This document shows positions 34,579 to 46,893 of a stretch of DNA of 64,000 nt, in pieces. A program made the translations under genes and the position numbers. Numbering within the stretch: the stretch's first letter is position 1; each line of letters starts with the position of its first letter. This DNA comes from Pseudomonas fluorescens (GTDB lineage Bacteria > Pseudomonadota > Gammaproteobacteria > Pseudomonadales > Pseudomonadaceae): the NCBI RefSeq assembly GCF_902497775.2, contig NZ_OZ024668.1, positions 1 to 64,000 of the forward strand. The letters are read 5' to 3'. The notes under the pieces are model-generated. The model was not told the DNA's origin and ran no database searches. It worked only from the letters and a program-made list of their open reading frames with translations.

Positions 34579-36027
34579 ATGAGCCAGAACAAAATACTGA
34601 CCACCGCCAGCGGGGCACCGGTGGCCGACAACCAGAATTCGCGTTCGGCAGGCCCGCGCGGCCCGTTGTTGCTGGATGACTTCCACCTGATCGAGAAGCT
34701 TGCGCACTTCAACCGCGAGAACATCCCTGAGCGCCGTGTACACGCTAAAGGCTCGGGTGCCTATGGCACCTTCACCGTTACCCGCGATATCACCCAGTAC
34801 AGCTGCGCCAAGCTGTTCGGCAACGTTGGCAAGCAGACCGAAACCTTCCTGCGCTTCTCCACGGTTGGTGGCGAACGCGGTTCGGCCGATACCGAGCGTG
34901 ACCCACGTGGTTTTGCCCTGAAGTTCTACACCGAGGAAGGCAACTGGGACATCGTTGGCAACAACACCCCGGTGTTCTTCATCCGTGACCCGCTGAAATT
35001 CCCCGACTTTATCCACACCCAGAAGCGTCTGCCGCAAAGCAACCTGAAAAGCGCGCAGATGATGTGGGACTTCTGGTCGCACTCGCCCGAAGCACTGCAC
35101 CAGGTCACCATCCTGTTCTCCGACCGCGGGATCCCGGACGGCTACCGGCACATGCACGGCTTCGGCAGCCATACCTACAGTCTGATCAACGCACAGGGCC
35201 AGCGTACCTGGGTCAAATGGCACTTCAAGACCAAGCAGGGCATCAAGAACCTGGCGCCTGCCGAGGCCGCGCGCCTGGCTGGCACCGACCCGGATTACGC
35301 CCAGCGCGACCTGTTCGAAGCGATCGAGCGTGGTGATTTCCCGAAATGGGCCGTGTGCATCCAGGTGATGAGCGAAGAAGAAGCGGCCAGCCGCGACGAG
35401 AACCCGTTCGACGTGACCAAGACCTGGTCGCAGAAGGACTACCCGTTGATCGAGATTGGCGAACTGGAGCTCAACCGTAACCCGCTGAACTACTTTGCCG
35501 AAGTCGAACAAGCCGCGTTCGGCCCGAGCAACATGGTGCCGGGTGTCGGCCTGTCGCCAGACCGTATGCTGCAGGGCCGTGTATTCGCCTATGCAGACGC
35601 CCATCGCTACCGTGTCGGTACCAATCACCAGCAACTGCCGGTAAACGCCCCACGCAGCCCGGTGAACAGCTACCAGCGTGATGGTTCCATGGCATTTGGC
35701 AGCAACGGCGGTGCGGCACCGAACTATGAGCCAAACAGCTACGCCAATGCACCGAAGCAGGCCCCGCAGTACGCTGAGCCGCCGCTGGCGCTCAACGGTG
35801 TCGCTGATCGTTACGATCACCGTGAAGACACCGACTACTACAGCCACGCCGGTGCGCTGTTCCGCTTGATGAACCCGGAGCAGAAGGCGCTGCTGATCAG
35901 CAACATCGCCGGTGCCATGGGCGGTGTTTCTGAAGATGTGGTCCAGCGCCAGTTGCAGCACTTCTTCAAGGCCGATCCGGCCTATGGCGAAGGGATTGCC
36001 AAGGCTTTGGGCATAAATCTCGCCTAA
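34579..36027 (+). CDS. katA: Catalase KatA (small-subunit, haem)
   Basis: KatA breaks hydrogen peroxide into water and oxygen in the cytoplasm. The 482-residue length is that of P. aeruginosa KatA. The catalytic histidine is H55 in RRVHAKGSG. The haem-facing segment [20 protein letters not shown] follows, and the proximal tyrosine ligand lies in [14 protein letters not shown]. The ATG at 34579 follows a GAGAGAG site; the frame is open to 34516 but that extension is not conserved. The 127-base upstream gap is AT-rich; I did not find a convincing OxyR site. A ferritin gene follows, the known katA-bfrA pairing. Confidence 0.96.
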   Translation: MSQNKILTTASGAPVADNQNSRSAGPRGPLLLDDFHLIEKLAHFNRENIPERRVHAKGSGAYGTFTVTRDITQYSCAKLFGNVGKQTETFLRFSTVGGERGSADTERDPRGFALKFYTEEGNWDIVGNNTPVFFIRDPLKFPDFIHTQKRLPQSNLKSAQMMWDFWSHSPEALHQVTILFSDRGIPDGYRHMHGFGSHTYSLINAQGQRTWVKWHFKTKQGIKNLAPAEAARLAGTDPDYAQRDLFEAIERGDFPKWAVCIQVMSEEEAASRDENPFDVTKTWSQKDYPLIEIGELELNRNPLNYFAEVEQAAFGPSNMVPGVGLSPDRMLQGRVFAYADAHRYRVGTNHQQLPVNAPRSPVNSYQRDGSMAFGSNGGAAPNYEPNSYANAPKQAPQYAEPPLALNGVADRYDHREDTDYYSHAGALFRLMNPEQKALLISNIAGAMGGVSEDVVQRQLQHFFKADPAYGEGIAKALGINLA

Positions 36028-36044
36028 GTCGAAGTGATAAGAAG

Positions 36045-36069
36045 AACCGCCCTCATTTGGGCGGTTTTT
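36045..36069 (+). terminator. Terminator after katA
   Basis: An AACCGCCC/GGGCGGTT stem (36045-36052 with 36059-36066) with loop TCATTT is followed by a T-run to 36069. Confidence 0.88.
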
Positions 36070-36182
36070 CAATGAATATCACTACTGTTCACCCGCTTTT
36101 TTGCACTTTTTTGCCCAATTCTCAGTGACCTTCCGGTCATCCTGGTTCAAACTATGACTTTCACACAGGGAGAGGCAGGGCG

Positions 36183-36647
36183 ATGCAAGGTCACCCGGAC
36201 GTAATCGATTATCTCAACACGTTGCTGACGGGCGAACTGGCGGCACGTGACCAATATTTCATCCACTCGCGGATGTACGAAGACTGGGGCTTGAGCAAGC
36301 TCTACGAGCGTATCAACCACGAAATGGAAGAAGAGGCACAACACGCCGATGCCCTGATGCGTCGTATCCTCATGCTCGAAGGCACCCCGCGCATGCGTGC
36401 TGATGACCTGGACGTGGGCACCACCGTGCCGGACATGATCGCCGCCGACCTGCGCCTGGAGTACAAGGTGCGAGCCGCGTTGTGCAAAGGCATCGAGCTG
36501 TGCGAGCTGCACAAGGACTACATCAGCCGCGACATCCTGCGCGTGCAACTGGCCGATACCGAAGAAGACCACACCTACTGGCTGGAAAAGCAGCAGGGCC
36601 TGATCAAGTCGATCGGCCTGGAAAACTACCTGCAATCGCAGATGTAA
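36183..36647 (+). CDS. ftnA: Bacterial ferritin of the BfrA/FtnA type (lacks haem-ligand Met52)
   Basis: This protein stores iron as a ferric mineral in a 24-subunit shell. The 154-residue sequence has the four-helix fold and the di-iron ferroxidase ligands E18, E51, H54, E93, E127 and H130. Position 52, the methionine that binds haem in true bacterioferritins, is alanine (EEEAQHAD); a methionine occurs at 48 instead. This matches the P. aeruginosa katA-linked protein first called BfrA and later shown to be a haem-free-type ferritin, FtnA. It is often annotated as bacterioferritin. GGGAGAGGCAGGG precedes the ATG, and the gene has its own terminator. Confidence 0.92.
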   Translation: MQGHPDVIDYLNTLLTGELAARDQYFIHSRMYEDWGLSKLYERINHEMEEEAQHADALMRRILMLEGTPRMRADDLDVGTTVPDMIAADLRLEYKVRAALCKGIELCELHKDYISRDILRVQLADTEEDHTYWLEKQQGLIKSIGLENYLQSQM

Positions 36648-36660
36648 TTTTCCGGAATAA

Positions 36661-36688
36661 AAAAAGCCCCGCCAGTGCGGGGCTTTTT
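36661..36688. terminator. Terminator after ftnA
   Basis: A 12-bp perfect stem (36661-36672 with 36677-36688), with an A-run at the start and a T-run at the end, and loop CAGT. The symmetric A/T tracts allow bidirectional action, but the REP pair lies between it and the convergent uvrA. Confidence 0.93.
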
Positions 36689-36707
36689 GTTTTGTGGAGT
36701 CCACCCG

Positions 36708-36776
36708 GTGGGAGCGGGCTTGCCCCGCGATGCGATTCGATAGACAAACCGCAATCGCAGGGACGCCCGCTCCCAC
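36708..36776. repeat. REP pair (REPIN-like), heads outward
   Basis: GTGGGAGCGGG (36708-36718) and its exact complement (36766-36776) flank an inner part with GCGATT/AATCGC arms. The core GTGGGAGCGGGCTTGCCCCGCGAT type is the common Pseudomonas REP sequence. It fills the gap between convergent ftnA and uvrA, ending one base before the uvrA stop codon. A related pair with the opposite arm order occurs at 60191-60242. Confidence 0.85.
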
Positions 36777-36777
36777 A

Positions 36778-39612
<2,835 letters not shown>

Positions 39613-39741
39613 TGCGGCCTCGCTCGGCGGGCATAAACGGTTGAGTATACGGCTCCATGCCATTACGCGGCAAAGCGTCGCGTATATGCCGTTAAGCGAT
39701 GGGACTGGTAGAATCGCCGCCGGTTCACACGAGGTTTATCC

Positions 39742-41136
39742 ATGCACGATCCCCACAGCGAACGCATGAGTGGCAGCGAGACCCGCGCCGCAGGCGGCCT
39801 GGCCCTGGTGTTCGCCTTCCGTATGCTGGGCATGTTCATGGTCCTGCCGGTACTGGCGACCTATGGCATGGACCTGGCCGGTGCAACCCCGGCACTGATC
39901 GGCCTGGCCATTGGCGCCTACGGCCTGACCCAGGCTTTCCTGCAGATTCCGTTCGGGGTGATATCCGATCGCATCGGCCGCCGCCCGGTGATTTACCTGG
40001 GCCTGGTGATCTTTGCCCTGGGCAGCGTGCTGGCGGCCCAGGCCGACTCGATCTGGGGGGTGATTGCCGGGCGCATCCTGCAAGGCGCCGGGGCGATTTC
40101 GGCCGCGGTCATGGCCTTGCTCTCGGACCTGACCCGCGAACAACACCGCACCAAGGCCATGGCCATGATCGGCATGAGCATCGGCTTGTCGTTCGCCGTG
40201 GCCATGGTCGTCGGCCCGCTGCTGACCCGCGCCTTCGGCCTGTCCGGGCTGTTCCTGGCCACTGCGGCGATGGCCGTGGTGGGTATCGCGATCATTGCCT
40301 TTGTGGTGCCGCCATCTCACGGCGCCCTGCAGCATCGCGAATCCGGGGTCGCCAAGCAGGCGCTGCTGCCGACCTTGCGCCACCCGGACCTGCTGCGCCT
40401 GGACGTGGGCATCTTCGTCCTGCATGCCATTTTGATGGCCAGTTTCATCGCCTTGCCGCTGGCGTTCGTCGAGCGTGGCGGTCTGCCCAAGGAAGAGCAC
40501 TGGTGGGTGTACCTGACCGCCTTGCTGATTTCATTCTTTGCAATGATCCCGTTCATCATCTACGGCGAAAAAAAGCGCAAGATGAAACGTGTCCTGCTGG
40601 GCGCGGTCAGTGTGTTGATGCTCACCGAGCTGTACTTCTGGTTATCGGCAGACAACTTGCACGAACTGGTGATCGGCACCGTGATATTCTTTACTGCCTT
40701 CAACCTGCTGGAGGCATCCTTGCCTTCACTGGTAAGCAAGGTGTCGCCCGCCGGCGGCAAGGGCACGGCCATGGGGGTGTACTCCACCAGCCAGTTCCTT
40801 GGTGCCGCGTTGGGAGGAATTCTCGGTGGCTGGTTGTTCCAGCACGGTGGCCTGAGCACGGTGTTCCTTGGCTGCGCAGCGTTGTGTGCCCTGTGGTGGG
40901 TCGTGGCGCTGAGCATGCGTGAACCGCCGTACGTGACCAGCCTGCGCATGCCGTTATCGGCCGAGGCGGTACGGGAAGCGGGGCTGACCGAGCGGCTGAT
41001 GGCCGTCCCGGGTGTGACCGACGCAGTGGTGGTGGCCGATGAAGCCGCCATCTATATCAAACTTGATACACAAATTTTGGATCGCACGACCCTGGAACGC
41101 CTGGTAAACCCGGCTTCCTCCGCGTGCGAAGCCTAG
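39742..41136 (+). CDS. MFS transporter, YajR-like with C-terminal cytoplasmic domain
   Basis: This is a major facilitator superfamily permease of 464 residues with about 12 hydrophobic helices (20-390). The MFS motif A region [13 protein letters not shown] (about 74-86) lies between helices 2 and 3. After the last helix a soluble tail of about 70 residues (from about 395) contains [18 protein letters not shown], resembling the ferredoxin-like YAM domain of E. coli YajR. The substrate is unknown; drug efflux is often assumed for such genes. GAGG lies before the ATG, and ssb follows nine bases after the stop, so the two are probably cotranscribed. Confidence 0.88.
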   Translation: MHDPHSERMSGSETRAAGGLALVFAFRMLGMFMVLPVLATYGMDLAGATPALIGLAIGAYGLTQAFLQIPFGVISDRIGRRPVIYLGLVIFALGSVLAAQADSIWGVIAGRILQGAGAISAAVMALLSDLTREQHRTKAMAMIGMSIGLSFAVAMVVGPLLTRAFGLSGLFLATAAMAVVGIAIIAFVVPPSHGALQHRESGVAKQALLPTLRHPDLLRLDVGIFVLHAILMASFIALPLAFVERGGLPKEEHWWVYLTALLISFFAMIPFIIYGEKKRKMKRVLLGAVSVLMLTELYFWLSADNLHELVIGTVIFFTAFNLLEASLPSLVSKVSPAGGKGTAMGVYSTSQFLGAALGGILGGWLFQHGGLSTVFLGCAALCALWWVVALSMREPPYVTSLRMPLSAEAVREAGLTERLMAVPGVTDAVVVADEAAIYIKLDTQILDRTTLERLVNPASSACEA

Positions 41137-41145
41137 GAGAACGTT

Positions 41146-41661
41146 ATGGCCCGTGGGGTTAACAAAGTCATTCTGGTCGGTACCTGCGGCCAGGATCCCG
41201 AAGTCCGCTACCTGCCTAACGGTAACGCCGTCACCAACCTGAGCCTGGCGACCAGCGAGCAGTGGACCGACAAGCAGACCGGCCAGAAGGTCGAGCGCAC
41301 CGAATGGCACCGTGTTTCGATGTTCGGCAAGGTTGCCGAAATCGCCGGTGAGTACCTGCGCAAAGGCTCGCAAGTCTACATCGAAGGCAAGCTGCAGACT
41401 CGCGAGTGGGAAAAGGACGGCATCAAGCGTTACACCACTGAAATCGTCGTCGACATGCAGGGCACCATGCAGTTGCTCGGCGGCCGTCCACAGAACCAGG
41501 ACGGCGCCCCGCAAGGCGGCGGCAACAACTACAACCAGGCACCACGCCAGCAGGCTCCGCGCCCGCAGCAGTCCGCACCGCAGCAGCGTCCAGCACCTCA
41601 GCAGGCCGCACCACAGCCGGCTCCGGACTTCGACAGCTTCGATGACGACATTCCGTTCTGA
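41146..41661 (+). CDS. ssb: Single-stranded DNA-binding protein
   Basis: SSB coats single-stranded DNA in replication, recombination and repair. The 171-residue protein has an OB fold (1-110, beginning [21 protein letters not shown]), a glutamine/proline-rich linker (about 120-160) and the acidic partner-binding tip DSFDDDIPF. The linker contains repeated PQQ/APQQ units. Its position next to uvrA and the MFS gene is conserved in Pseudomonas. Confidence 0.97.
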   Translation: MARGVNKVILVGTCGQDPEVRYLPNGNAVTNLSLATSEQWTDKQTGQKVERTEWHRVSMFGKVAEIAGEYLRKGSQVYIEGKLQTREWEKDGIKRYTTEIVVDMQGTMQLLGGRPQNQDGAPQGGGNNYNQAPRQQAPRPQQSAPQQRPAPQQAAPQPAPDFDSFDDDIPF

Positions 41662-41696
41662 GGAGTCGTAGAGACTTTTCCGTAAAGTTTCTTCTA

Positions 41697-41721
41697 AAAG
41701 CCCCCGCACTGCGGGGGCTTT
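41697..41721 (+). terminator. Terminator after ssb
   Basis: An 11-bp stem (41697-41707 with 41711-41721) with loop ACT ends in TTT. It marks the end of the conserved block before the secretion genes. Confidence 0.88.
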
Positions 41722-41898
41722 GTCATTTCAGGGGGAAGTTTTCTGTTGACCCAGTTCTGCTAGCGCCCCTCGATGCTTCTTGAGGCGAGTTTTGTGCTGC
41801 TGCAGGCGACTTGTCTGAGGCGATCTGGCCAATTGCTACACGCAGTGCTTGGCATGATCTAAGCTCCAAGCAGGATGGCGTTTCGAGCAGGGGTTTCC

Positions 41899-43689
41899 AT
41901 GCGAAGCACACCTGAAAACAGTTTGAAGCATGCGTTGAAAACCTGTAGAGACAGCTTTGTTTCTGTTGGATTTTTTAGTTTTTTCATTAACGCGTTAATG
42001 CTCGTCCCTACCTTCTATATGCTTCAGGTATATGGCCGAGTGATGGCGAGCGGAAGCCTGACGACCCTGGCCATGCTAACGCTGATCATGACTGGGCTGC
42101 TGATCACGCTCGCCTCTCTGGAGTGGGTTCGTTCGCGGATCATGATTCGGGTCAGTACCCGCCTGGATGTGTTGTTGAGTCGCCAGGTTTACAAGGCCAG
42201 TTTCAAGCGGGCTCTGGAAAGTGGCGGCATGGATGCTTCGGCACAGTCGCTCAACGACTTGACGGGCTTGAGGCAGTTTCTTTCCGGCAACGGTCTGTTC
42301 GCCTTTTTCGATGCGCCCTGGTTGCCGATCTATATCGCGGTGATGTTCGCGTTTCACCCCTGGTTTGGTTGGGTAGCGACGGGCAGCGCCTTGTTGTTGC
42401 TACTACTCGCATTGATCAATGAGAAGCTGACCGGACCGGTATTGGCCCAAGCCAACAAGGAGCATATCGGCGCGACGCTCTATACCACCAAGAACCTGCG
42501 CAACGCCGAAGTCATCGAGTCCATGGGCATGCTTGAAACCCTGATGGATCGGTGGGGGCGTCGGCAGAGGAGCGTGCTGTTGCTGCAGTCCCTGGCCAGT
42601 GATAGAGCTGCGCTGGTCAGCACGCTTTCCCGGTCGTTCCGGCTCCTGGTGCAATCACTGGTACTGGGACTGGGGGCCTACCTGGCGGTGGATCATCAGG
42701 TGGGCGCAGGTATGGTGTTTGCTGGCGCTGTGTTGCTGGGGCGTGCACTGGCCCCAATCGATCTGATCATCGGTGGCTGGAAAGGCTTTATTGCCGCTCG
42801 CTCGCAGTACAAGCGTCTGAACGACATCCTTGATAAACAACAAGCGCAACCCGAGCGTCTGTCTTTACCTGCGCCCCAGGGGCACGTGCAGGTCGAGAAT
42901 CTGATTGTTGCGGCACCTGGCTCGAAAACGCCGATCATCAAAAATATCAGTTTCAGCGTACCTGCCGGTTGCGTGGTGGGAATCATCGGTCCAAGCGCCT
43001 CGGGCAAGTCGACACTGGCCAGAGCACTGATGGGTGTATGGGCGCCCCAGCAGGGCGTGGTCCGGCTGGATGGCGCGGACATCAGTGCCTGGGACAAACA
43101 GGAGCTTGGCCCGCATGTTGGTTATTTACCTCAGGATATTGAACTGTTCGAAGGCAGCGTCGCCGAGAACATTGCCCGTTTCGCCGAGGTCGATTCGGCG
43201 AAAGTCATTCAAGCTGCCAGGACGGCTGGCGTTCACGAAATGATTTTGCTGTTGCCTGATGGCTACGACACCATCATTGGCAGCGAGGGCGTCATGCTGT
43301 CGGGAGGGCAGCGCCAGCGCATCGGGCTGGCTCGCGCCCTGTATGGCAACCCGCGGCTGATTATTCTCGACGAGCCCAACTCCAATCTTGACGAAGTTGG
43401 TGATCGCGCCCTGGCTGCAGCCATCCAGCAGCTCAAGCAGACCGGCGCGACCCTTTTTGTAATTACTCACCGAACCAACATCGTCTCGCAACTTGACCGG
43501 CTCATGGTGATGAGGGCTGGGGTTATCAGTCTCTATGGGCCACGCGACCATGTGTTGGCCGAACTCAACGCGCAGCAACCGCCGGTACAAAAGCCCGCCA
43601 TGCCCGCACCAGTAGGTGCCAGCGTGACCTCGGTCGAGACCAGCAAGGGCAATGGCAATGACCCCTACGATGCCCAACCGTCAAATTGA
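41899..43689 (+). CDS. Type I secretion ABC exporter (PrtD/AprD-like)
   Basis: This inner-membrane exporter powers one-step secretion through a type I channel. The 596-residue protein has an N-terminal transmembrane domain (about 20-300, with FFINALMLVPTFYMLQVYGRVM) and a C-terminal ATPase with Walker A GPSASGKSTL, signature LSGGQRQRIGLARAL and Walker B LIILDEPNSNLD. There is no N-terminal C39 peptidase or C39-like domain, which fits the protease/lipase exporter subgroup. The ATG at 41899 has AGGGG five bases upstream; an in-frame ATG at 41875 is an alternative. It starts a three-gene operon, and the likely substrate is the large protein encoded convergently. Confidence 0.93.
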   Translation: MRSTPENSLKHALKTCRDSFVSVGFFSFFINALMLVPTFYMLQVYGRVMASGSLTTLAMLTLIMTGLLITLASLEWVRSRIMIRVSTRLDVLLSRQVYKASFKRALESGGMDASAQSLNDLTGLRQFLSGNGLFAFFDAPWLPIYIAVMFAFHPWFGWVATGSALLLLLLALINEKLTGPVLAQANKEHIGATLYTTKNLRNAEVIESMGMLETLMDRWGRRQRSVLLLQSLASDRAALVSTLSRSFRLLVQSLVLGLGAYLAVDHQVGAGMVFAGAVLLGRALAPIDLIIGGWKGFIAARSQYKRLNDILDKQQAQPERLSLPAPQGHVQVENLIVAAPGSKTPIIKNISFSVPAGCVVGIIGPSASGKSTLARALMGVWAPQQGVVRLDGADISAWDKQELGPHVGYLPQDIELFEGSVAENIARFAEVDSAKVIQAARTAGVHEMILLLPDGYDTIIGSEGVMLSGGQRQRIGLARALYGNPRLIILDEPNSNLDEVGDRALAAAIQQLKQTGATLFVITHRTNIVSQLDRLMVMRAGVISLYGPRDHVLAELNAQQPPVQKPAMPAPVGASVTSVETSKGNGNDPYDAQPSN

Positions 43690-44983
43690 AAGCTTCGCCG
43701 ACCTGCCCATAGCAGATCGAAAAATCCGCCGCCTGGGCCTTGGCATTGTCGGGATTACTTTTGGCCTGTTCGGCACCTGGGCGGCAATTGCGCCCCTCGA
43801 CGGAGCCGCTTACGCGCCGGGGGTGGTCACCGTGCAGGCCTATCGCAAAACGGTCCAGCATCTTGAGGGCGGGATTGTCAAAGAGGTGCTGGCCCATGAC
43901 GGTGACATCGTCAAGCGTGATGACCCGTTGATCATTCTCGATGATTCCCAGCTGCGCTTCGAGTACGAGATGGCCAGAGGCCAGCTTGTTGCGGCCAGTG
44001 CCATGGAGGCGAGGCTCATCGCCGAGCGTGACACGCTCCCGGTGATCGGTTTTGGACAGATCGCCGACCCCGCCAGCCTGCGAGGAGAGGAAGCGCGCCA
44101 GGGCGAGACTCAGGTTTTCAACGCCCGGCAGGGTTCGCGGCTGGGCCAGATAGCGGTGCTGCGTGAGCGCATTGGCCAATTGAATCAACAGATCAAGGGA
44201 TTGGAGTCGATGATTGCTGCCAAGGTTGGTCTGGAGAAATCCTACAGCGGTGAAATCAATGAATTGACCGATCTGCTGCAGCAGGGGTTCGTCGACAAAC
44301 AACGTCTGCTTGAGCAGGAGCGCAAGCTGGGGATGCTCAGGTCGGAGGTGGCTGATCACCGTTCCGCTATTAACAGGACGCGCCTGCAAATCAACGAAAC
44401 GCAGTTGCAGATTCTGCAAGTCGACAAGGACTTCAATGCCGATGTTGCCAAGCAGCTGGCTGAGGTCCAGACCCGGATATACGACCTGCAAGAGAAAACC
44501 TCGGCCCTGGAAGACCGGCTCAACCATATCGTCATCCGCGCGCCCGACGCGGGCATGGTGATTGGCATGACAGTGCACACCATTGGTGGTGTCGTGCGCC
44601 CAGCGACGCCGTTGCTGGACATCGTTCCATCGGTTTCCGAGCTGGTCATAGAGGCCCAGGTGGCACCGGTGGATATTGATCGCATCGCCATCGGCAAACG
44701 CGCCGATATCCGTTTCGGTGCGTTCAAGAGTTCGACCACCCCGGTGATCGAAGGTGAGGTCAGCAGCGTGTCGGCTGACCGGCTGACCAACGAAAAGACC
44801 GGGGCTGCCTATTACCTGGCGCGGGTCCGGGTAACCGAGAAGGGCGCGCGCACCTTGGGTGAGCGCAAGTTGTTGCCAGGGATGCCGGCGGACGTGTTGA
44901 TCATCACCGGGCAACGCACGCTATTGCAGTACTTGATGCAGCCGGCCCGCGATGTCATGTCTCAATCGATGATCGAGGAATGA
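43658..44983 (+). CDS. Type I secretion membrane fusion protein (HlyD family, PrtE/AprE-like)
   Basis: This periplasmic adaptor joins the ABC exporter to the outer-membrane channel. The 441-residue protein has one N-terminal membrane segment (about 28-48), a lipoyl-like half motif (VQHLEGGIVKEVLAHDGDIVKRDD), a long coiled coil (about 85-280) and a C-terminal beta-barrel region. The start overlaps the ABC gene; ATGs at 43652, 43658 and 43670 are in frame, and 43658 is best spaced from AAGGG (43645-43649). Its stop overlaps the next start. Confidence 0.92.
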   Translation: MTPTMPNRQIESFADLPIADRKIRRLGLGIVGITFGLFGTWAAIAPLDGAAYAPGVVTVQAYRKTVQHLEGGIVKEVLAHDGDIVKRDDPLIILDDSQLRFEYEMARGQLVAASAMEARLIAERDTLPVIGFGQIADPASLRGEEARQGETQVFNARQGSRLGQIAVLRERIGQLNQQIKGLESMIAAKVGLEKSYSGEINELTDLLQQGFVDKQRLLEQERKLGMLRSEVADHRSAINRTRLQINETQLQILQVDKDFNADVAKQLAEVQTRIYDLQEKTSALEDRLNHIVIRAPDAGMVIGMTVHTIGGVVRPATPLLDIVPSVSELVIEAQVAPVDIDRIAIGKRADIRFGAFKSSTTPVIEGEVSSVSADRLTNEKTGAAYYLARVRVTEKGARTLGERKLLPGMPADVLIITGQRTLLQYLMQPARDVMSQSMIEE

Positions 44984-46374
44984 CCGTGGGTATGTCGTCG
45001 GTTCTTCTGGGGGGAGTGTGCATGCTTGCAGTGGGGGCTGCCCTGGGGCAACCCGCTGCACAAGCGTCGACCGGGGTCAGTGCCTCTACGTTCTCCACCG
45101 ATCTCATGCAGTTGTATCGCGAGGCGCGACTGGAGGACCCGCAGGTATTGGCCTCTTTTGCGCAAGCGCAGGCGGGCAAGGAACATCAGCGCGAGGCCAT
45201 GGGGGCACTGTTGCCGCAATTATCACTCAATGCCGGATCGAACCGTATTCACCAGGAAAACGACCTGATACAGCAGAGTTACGATAGTGAAAGCTACAGC
45301 CTGGTACTGCGTCAGTATCTCTACAACAAGGCCGCGTGGGAGAACTATCAGAAATTCAAAAGCCTGGCCAGGCAGTCGGAGTCGCAAGCGCTGGATGCCC
45401 AAGCCGAGGCCGCTGTGGAGTTGGCGCGGCGTTACTTCACTGCGTTGGCGGCCGAGGATGAGCTGGAGTTGGTGAGGGCGGAACGCCGAACCACGCAAAA
45501 GAGCCTGGATCGAGTCAATGCGTTGTACGAAAAGCAGCTGGCGTTGGTGACGGATCAGCTCGACCTCAAGGCCCGGGTGGATTTACTTGCGGCGCAGGAA
45601 GTGGATGCCCGCAACCAGGCCAGAATCAGTCGTGAGGCGCTGGCGGAGATCGTCGGCCGGCCGGTCAAAGAGAAGCTCAACCGCATTCGCGATGACGCAC
45701 ACCTACGGGTTTCGGCGCAGAGTCTGGAAAACTGGGTCCGCGAGGGTATAGCGCTAAACCCGGCGCTCAAGGCCAGCGAGAGTGGAGTCGAAGCAGCGGG
45801 TGCAGCGTTGCGCAGTGGCAAGGGTGGGCACTATCCGACCGTGAGCCTGAACCTGAGCGCACAAGAAACCAACGAGGGCTACAACAACTCCCTGGCGCCG
45901 CGAACTGACAGCTATGTCGCTGGCGTCGGCGTTCAGGTGCCGCTGTACAGCGGCGGCTCGACCTCGGCGCGGGTCCGTGGGCTTTACCAGGATCAGTTGG
46001 CCGCCGAGCAGGAGCTGGAAGCGATTCGGCGCCGGGTGGTCAAGGAGATCACCAGCGCTTACCTGACTGCCAATTCGAACGGCGAGAAAATCGACGCAAA
46101 TCGTCTGGCCCTGGACTCGGCAAAACTTTCCAGGGTGGCGGCAGAGAAAGCGTTGACCTATGGAATGGTCAATGCCGTCGATGTTCTGGCCAGTGTACGC
46201 AACGAATTCCGCGCCAGGCGTGACCTGCTCAAGACGCAATACGAGTTCCTCAGCAATGTGTTTACCCTCAACCGTTGGGCGGGAAAACCACCAGCCGAAA
46301 GTGTAGGCAGTGTGAACAACTGGTTGAGCCCCGGCAGCCCGTCCCAAGCAGCGGGCGTTGGATCCGATTATTAG
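44980..46374 (+). CDS. Type I secretion outer-membrane protein (TolC family)
   Basis: This protein forms the outer-membrane channel-tunnel of the secretion system. The 464-residue protein has a probable signal peptide (SSVLLGGVCMLAVGAALG, ending near A-Q-A) and two repeated TolC-type halves with long helices. The ATG at 44980 overlaps the preceding stop (ATGA); GTG at 44986 and ATG at 44992 are alternatives, and 44986 has the best-spaced GAGGA. Similarity is strongest to the AprF/PrtF-type partners of PrtD exporters. Confidence 0.92.
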   Translation: MTVGMSSVLLGGVCMLAVGAALGQPAAQASTGVSASTFSTDLMQLYREARLEDPQVLASFAQAQAGKEHQREAMGALLPQLSLNAGSNRIHQENDLIQQSYDSESYSLVLRQYLYNKAAWENYQKFKSLARQSESQALDAQAEAAVELARRYFTALAAEDELELVRAERRTTQKSLDRVNALYEKQLALVTDQLDLKARVDLLAAQEVDARNQARISREALAEIVGRPVKEKLNRIRDDAHLRVSAQSLENWVREGIALNPALKASESGVEAAGAALRSGKGGHYPTVSLNLSAQETNEGYNNSLAPRTDSYVAGVGVQVPLYSGGSTSARVRGLYQDQLAAEQELEAIRRRVVKEITSAYLTANSNGEKIDANRLALDSAKLSRVAAEKALTYGMVNAVDVLASVRNEFRARRDLLKTQYEFLSNVFTLNRWAGKPPAESVGSVNNWLSPGSPSQAAGVGSDY

Positions 46375-46862
46375 TAGAAAGCGTGCCTGGCCATTCCAGC
46401 GGATGAATCGCCAAGCGGTTTGGACGAGAAATTGACAGGTGCATTTTTAGGGCATGTAACTACACACCATTCGTCTGTTAATTGACGATTCTGCTCGCTG
46501 TCAAACGCTGCTTGCAGGTCGCCTGTGGCCCGCCTAAGACCTTGATTTCCGAGGACTAGGGCCAACTCCCAGAAACATCAACCCGGCTACTCGCCTAAGG
46601 TTCGAGTCAATGGCTGGTGGGTGGCTGTACAGGCGGCGTGTTGTGCTGACCTAGACTCAGTAGAGGGCTCTAGGGAGCACAGAATCGTGCGTAAGCTATT
46701 GATAGTTATTTGTATTTGTATTGTCTCGGTGGCGTCTTCCAGCGATGGAAAACGTCTGCAACCCTTTTCGATACCACAGGTAAAAATGCTTCCAGGGTCG
46801 TTGACTCAGAACGCTCAACGGATGCAGGTCATAGATCGTTTTTCATGGGAGGCAGGAACATC
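46375..46862 (+). other. 488-bp region between the secretion operon and the regulator
   Basis: The base composition is lower in GC than the flanks. It holds no strong terminator and no clear consensus promoter; AT-rich sequence lies at about 46690-46725. It contains a possible small open frame from GTG 46687 (listed separately). The regulator of the module is likely to have its promoter here. Confidence 0.5.
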
Positions 46863-46893
46863 ATGCCTAACCACAGAAAACCGATACGTGTGA
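46687..46893 (+). CDS. Possible small secreted peptide, 68 residues, low confidence
   Basis: From GTG 46687 the frame encodes a short basic start (MRKLL), a hydrophobic stretch (IVICICIVSVAS) and then a polar tail, which looks like a signal peptide with a roughly 50-residue product. An AGGGA sequence lies about ten bases upstream, and the frame overlaps the regulator start by 31 bases. I do not recognise it. It may be a chance frame, or a leader controlling the regulator. Confidence 0.25.
   Translation: MRKLLIVICICIVSVASSSDGKRLQPFSIPQVKMLPGSLTQNAQRMQVIDRFSWEAGTSCLTTENRYV

Noticed and set aside
39613..39741. LexA box before uvrA
   Set aside because: No CTG-N10-CAG match was found in the divergent gap.
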